Assembly: GCA_902785445.1 (NCBI GenBank)
Contig: CACZYN010000138.1
Coordinates: 1 to 5,263, forward strand
Length of the DNA stretch: 5,263 nucleotides
From: an uncultured Anaerovibrio sp.
GTDB lineage: Bacteria; Bacillota; Negativicutes; Selenomonadales; Selenomonadaceae
Reading direction: 5' to 3'
In this document: in pieces, positions 5,047 to 5,263 of the stretch
How the letters are laid out: each line of letters opens with the position of its first letter
Numbering within the stretch: the stretch's first letter is position 1
Notes under the pieces: generated by a model
The model's input: only the letters and a program-made list of their open reading frames with translations
What the model was told of the DNA's origin: nothing
Databases searched by the model: none
Made by a program: the position numbers and the translations under genes

Positions 5047-5263
5047 TTATCCGAGAAGACCAACTGCGCTGGCTACTACATAAGCCAATACACCACCGCA
5101 AAGTGGAGCTACTACAGGAACCCAAGCATAGCCCCAGTTGCCGTCGCCCTTGTCAGGAATTGGCAGGATTGCATGTGCAATTCTTGGACCAAGGTCACGA
5201 GCTGCGTTCATTGCATAACCGGTAGGACCACCAAGGGAAAGACCAAGAGCCCAGATCAGCATA
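5047..5263 (-). CDS. Aquaglyceroporin (GlpF-type MIP family), C-terminal part only
   Basis: The last 72 or so residues of a major intrinsic protein channel are visible; the rest lies beyond the window. The family signature is GGPTGYAMNAARDLGPR, corresponding to loop E, the second half-helix of the pore. The Asp after the conserved Arg (ARD) marks a glycerol-permeating channel rather than a water-only aquaporin. It is followed by an extended loop (GDGNWGYAWVPVVAPL) and the sixth membrane helix (about the last 20 residues), ending at the short tail GLLG. The usual NPA is NAA here: the middle codon is GCA, one base from a proline codon. Position upstream of dhaK suits glycerol uptake feeding the dihydroxyacetone pathway. 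I leave the symbol blank because only the C-terminus is seen, but glpF is the most likely name. Confidence 0.9.
   Translation of the reverse strand, partial: MLIWALGLSLGGPTGYAMNAARDLGPRIAHAILPIPDKGDGNWGYAWVPVVAPLCGGVLAYVVASAVGLLG

Noticed and set aside
1..5263. CRISPR array, insertion sequence, tRNA or riboswitch
   Set aside because: No spaced direct repeats, transposase motifs, tRNA-like cloverleaf or recognisable riboswitch core were seen on either strand, and the genes are tightly packed.

Overview
The window comes from a low-to-moderate GC bacterium, most likely Bacillota. Every supported gene lies on the minus strand and nearly all have strong AGGAGG-type ribosome binding sites. The style of the dihydroxyacetone kinase genes (a free PTS EIIA-type DhaM, and an aquaglyceroporin next to dhaKLM) would fit Clostridia or Negativicutes. 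This placement is an inference from gene content and cannot be fixed without a database search.

Read in the direction of transcription (from high to low coordinates), the window starts inside an aquaglyceroporin gene of the GlpF type (5047-5263, 3' end only). A strong hairpin follows (4981-5019). Then comes a complete PTS-dependent dihydroxyacetone kinase operon: dhaK (3940-4929), dhaL (3294-3917) and dhaM (2831-3217), followed by a HAD subfamily IIA phosphatase (1975-2799). A clear rho-independent terminator (1929-1959) closes this unit. The layout suggests a glycerol/dihydroxyacetone module. GlpF admits glycerol, DhaK binds dihydroxyacetone, DhaL carries the ADP/ATP that phosphorylates it, and DhaM re-energises DhaL-ADP from the general PTS proteins EI and HPr, which must be encoded elsewhere. 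The phosphatase at the operon's end could act on a triose or glycerol phosphate, but its substrate is not shown by the sequence.

Directly after the terminator an extended -10 promoter drives a 10-TM DMT/EamA-family transporter (1002-1886, TTG start). The last gene (1-944, 3' end cut by the window edge) is a clear FtsZ/tubulin-superfamily GTPase. It keeps the catalytic T7 loop (NVDFAD) but has a substituted T4 tubulin signature (GKGVGTG instead of GGGTGTG). Its upstream neighbour is not ftsA or another division gene, so it looks like an FtsZ paralogue outside the division cluster.

The points most worth a second look are this divergent FtsZ, a transcript-strand-specific hairpin between dhaL and dhaM, the NPA-to-NAA change in the aquaglyceroporin, and the phosphatase tied to a kinase operon for a related substrate. 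No RNA gene, insertion sequence, CRISPR array or attachment site was seen. The longest stretch without a gene is the 117-nt gap 4930-5046.
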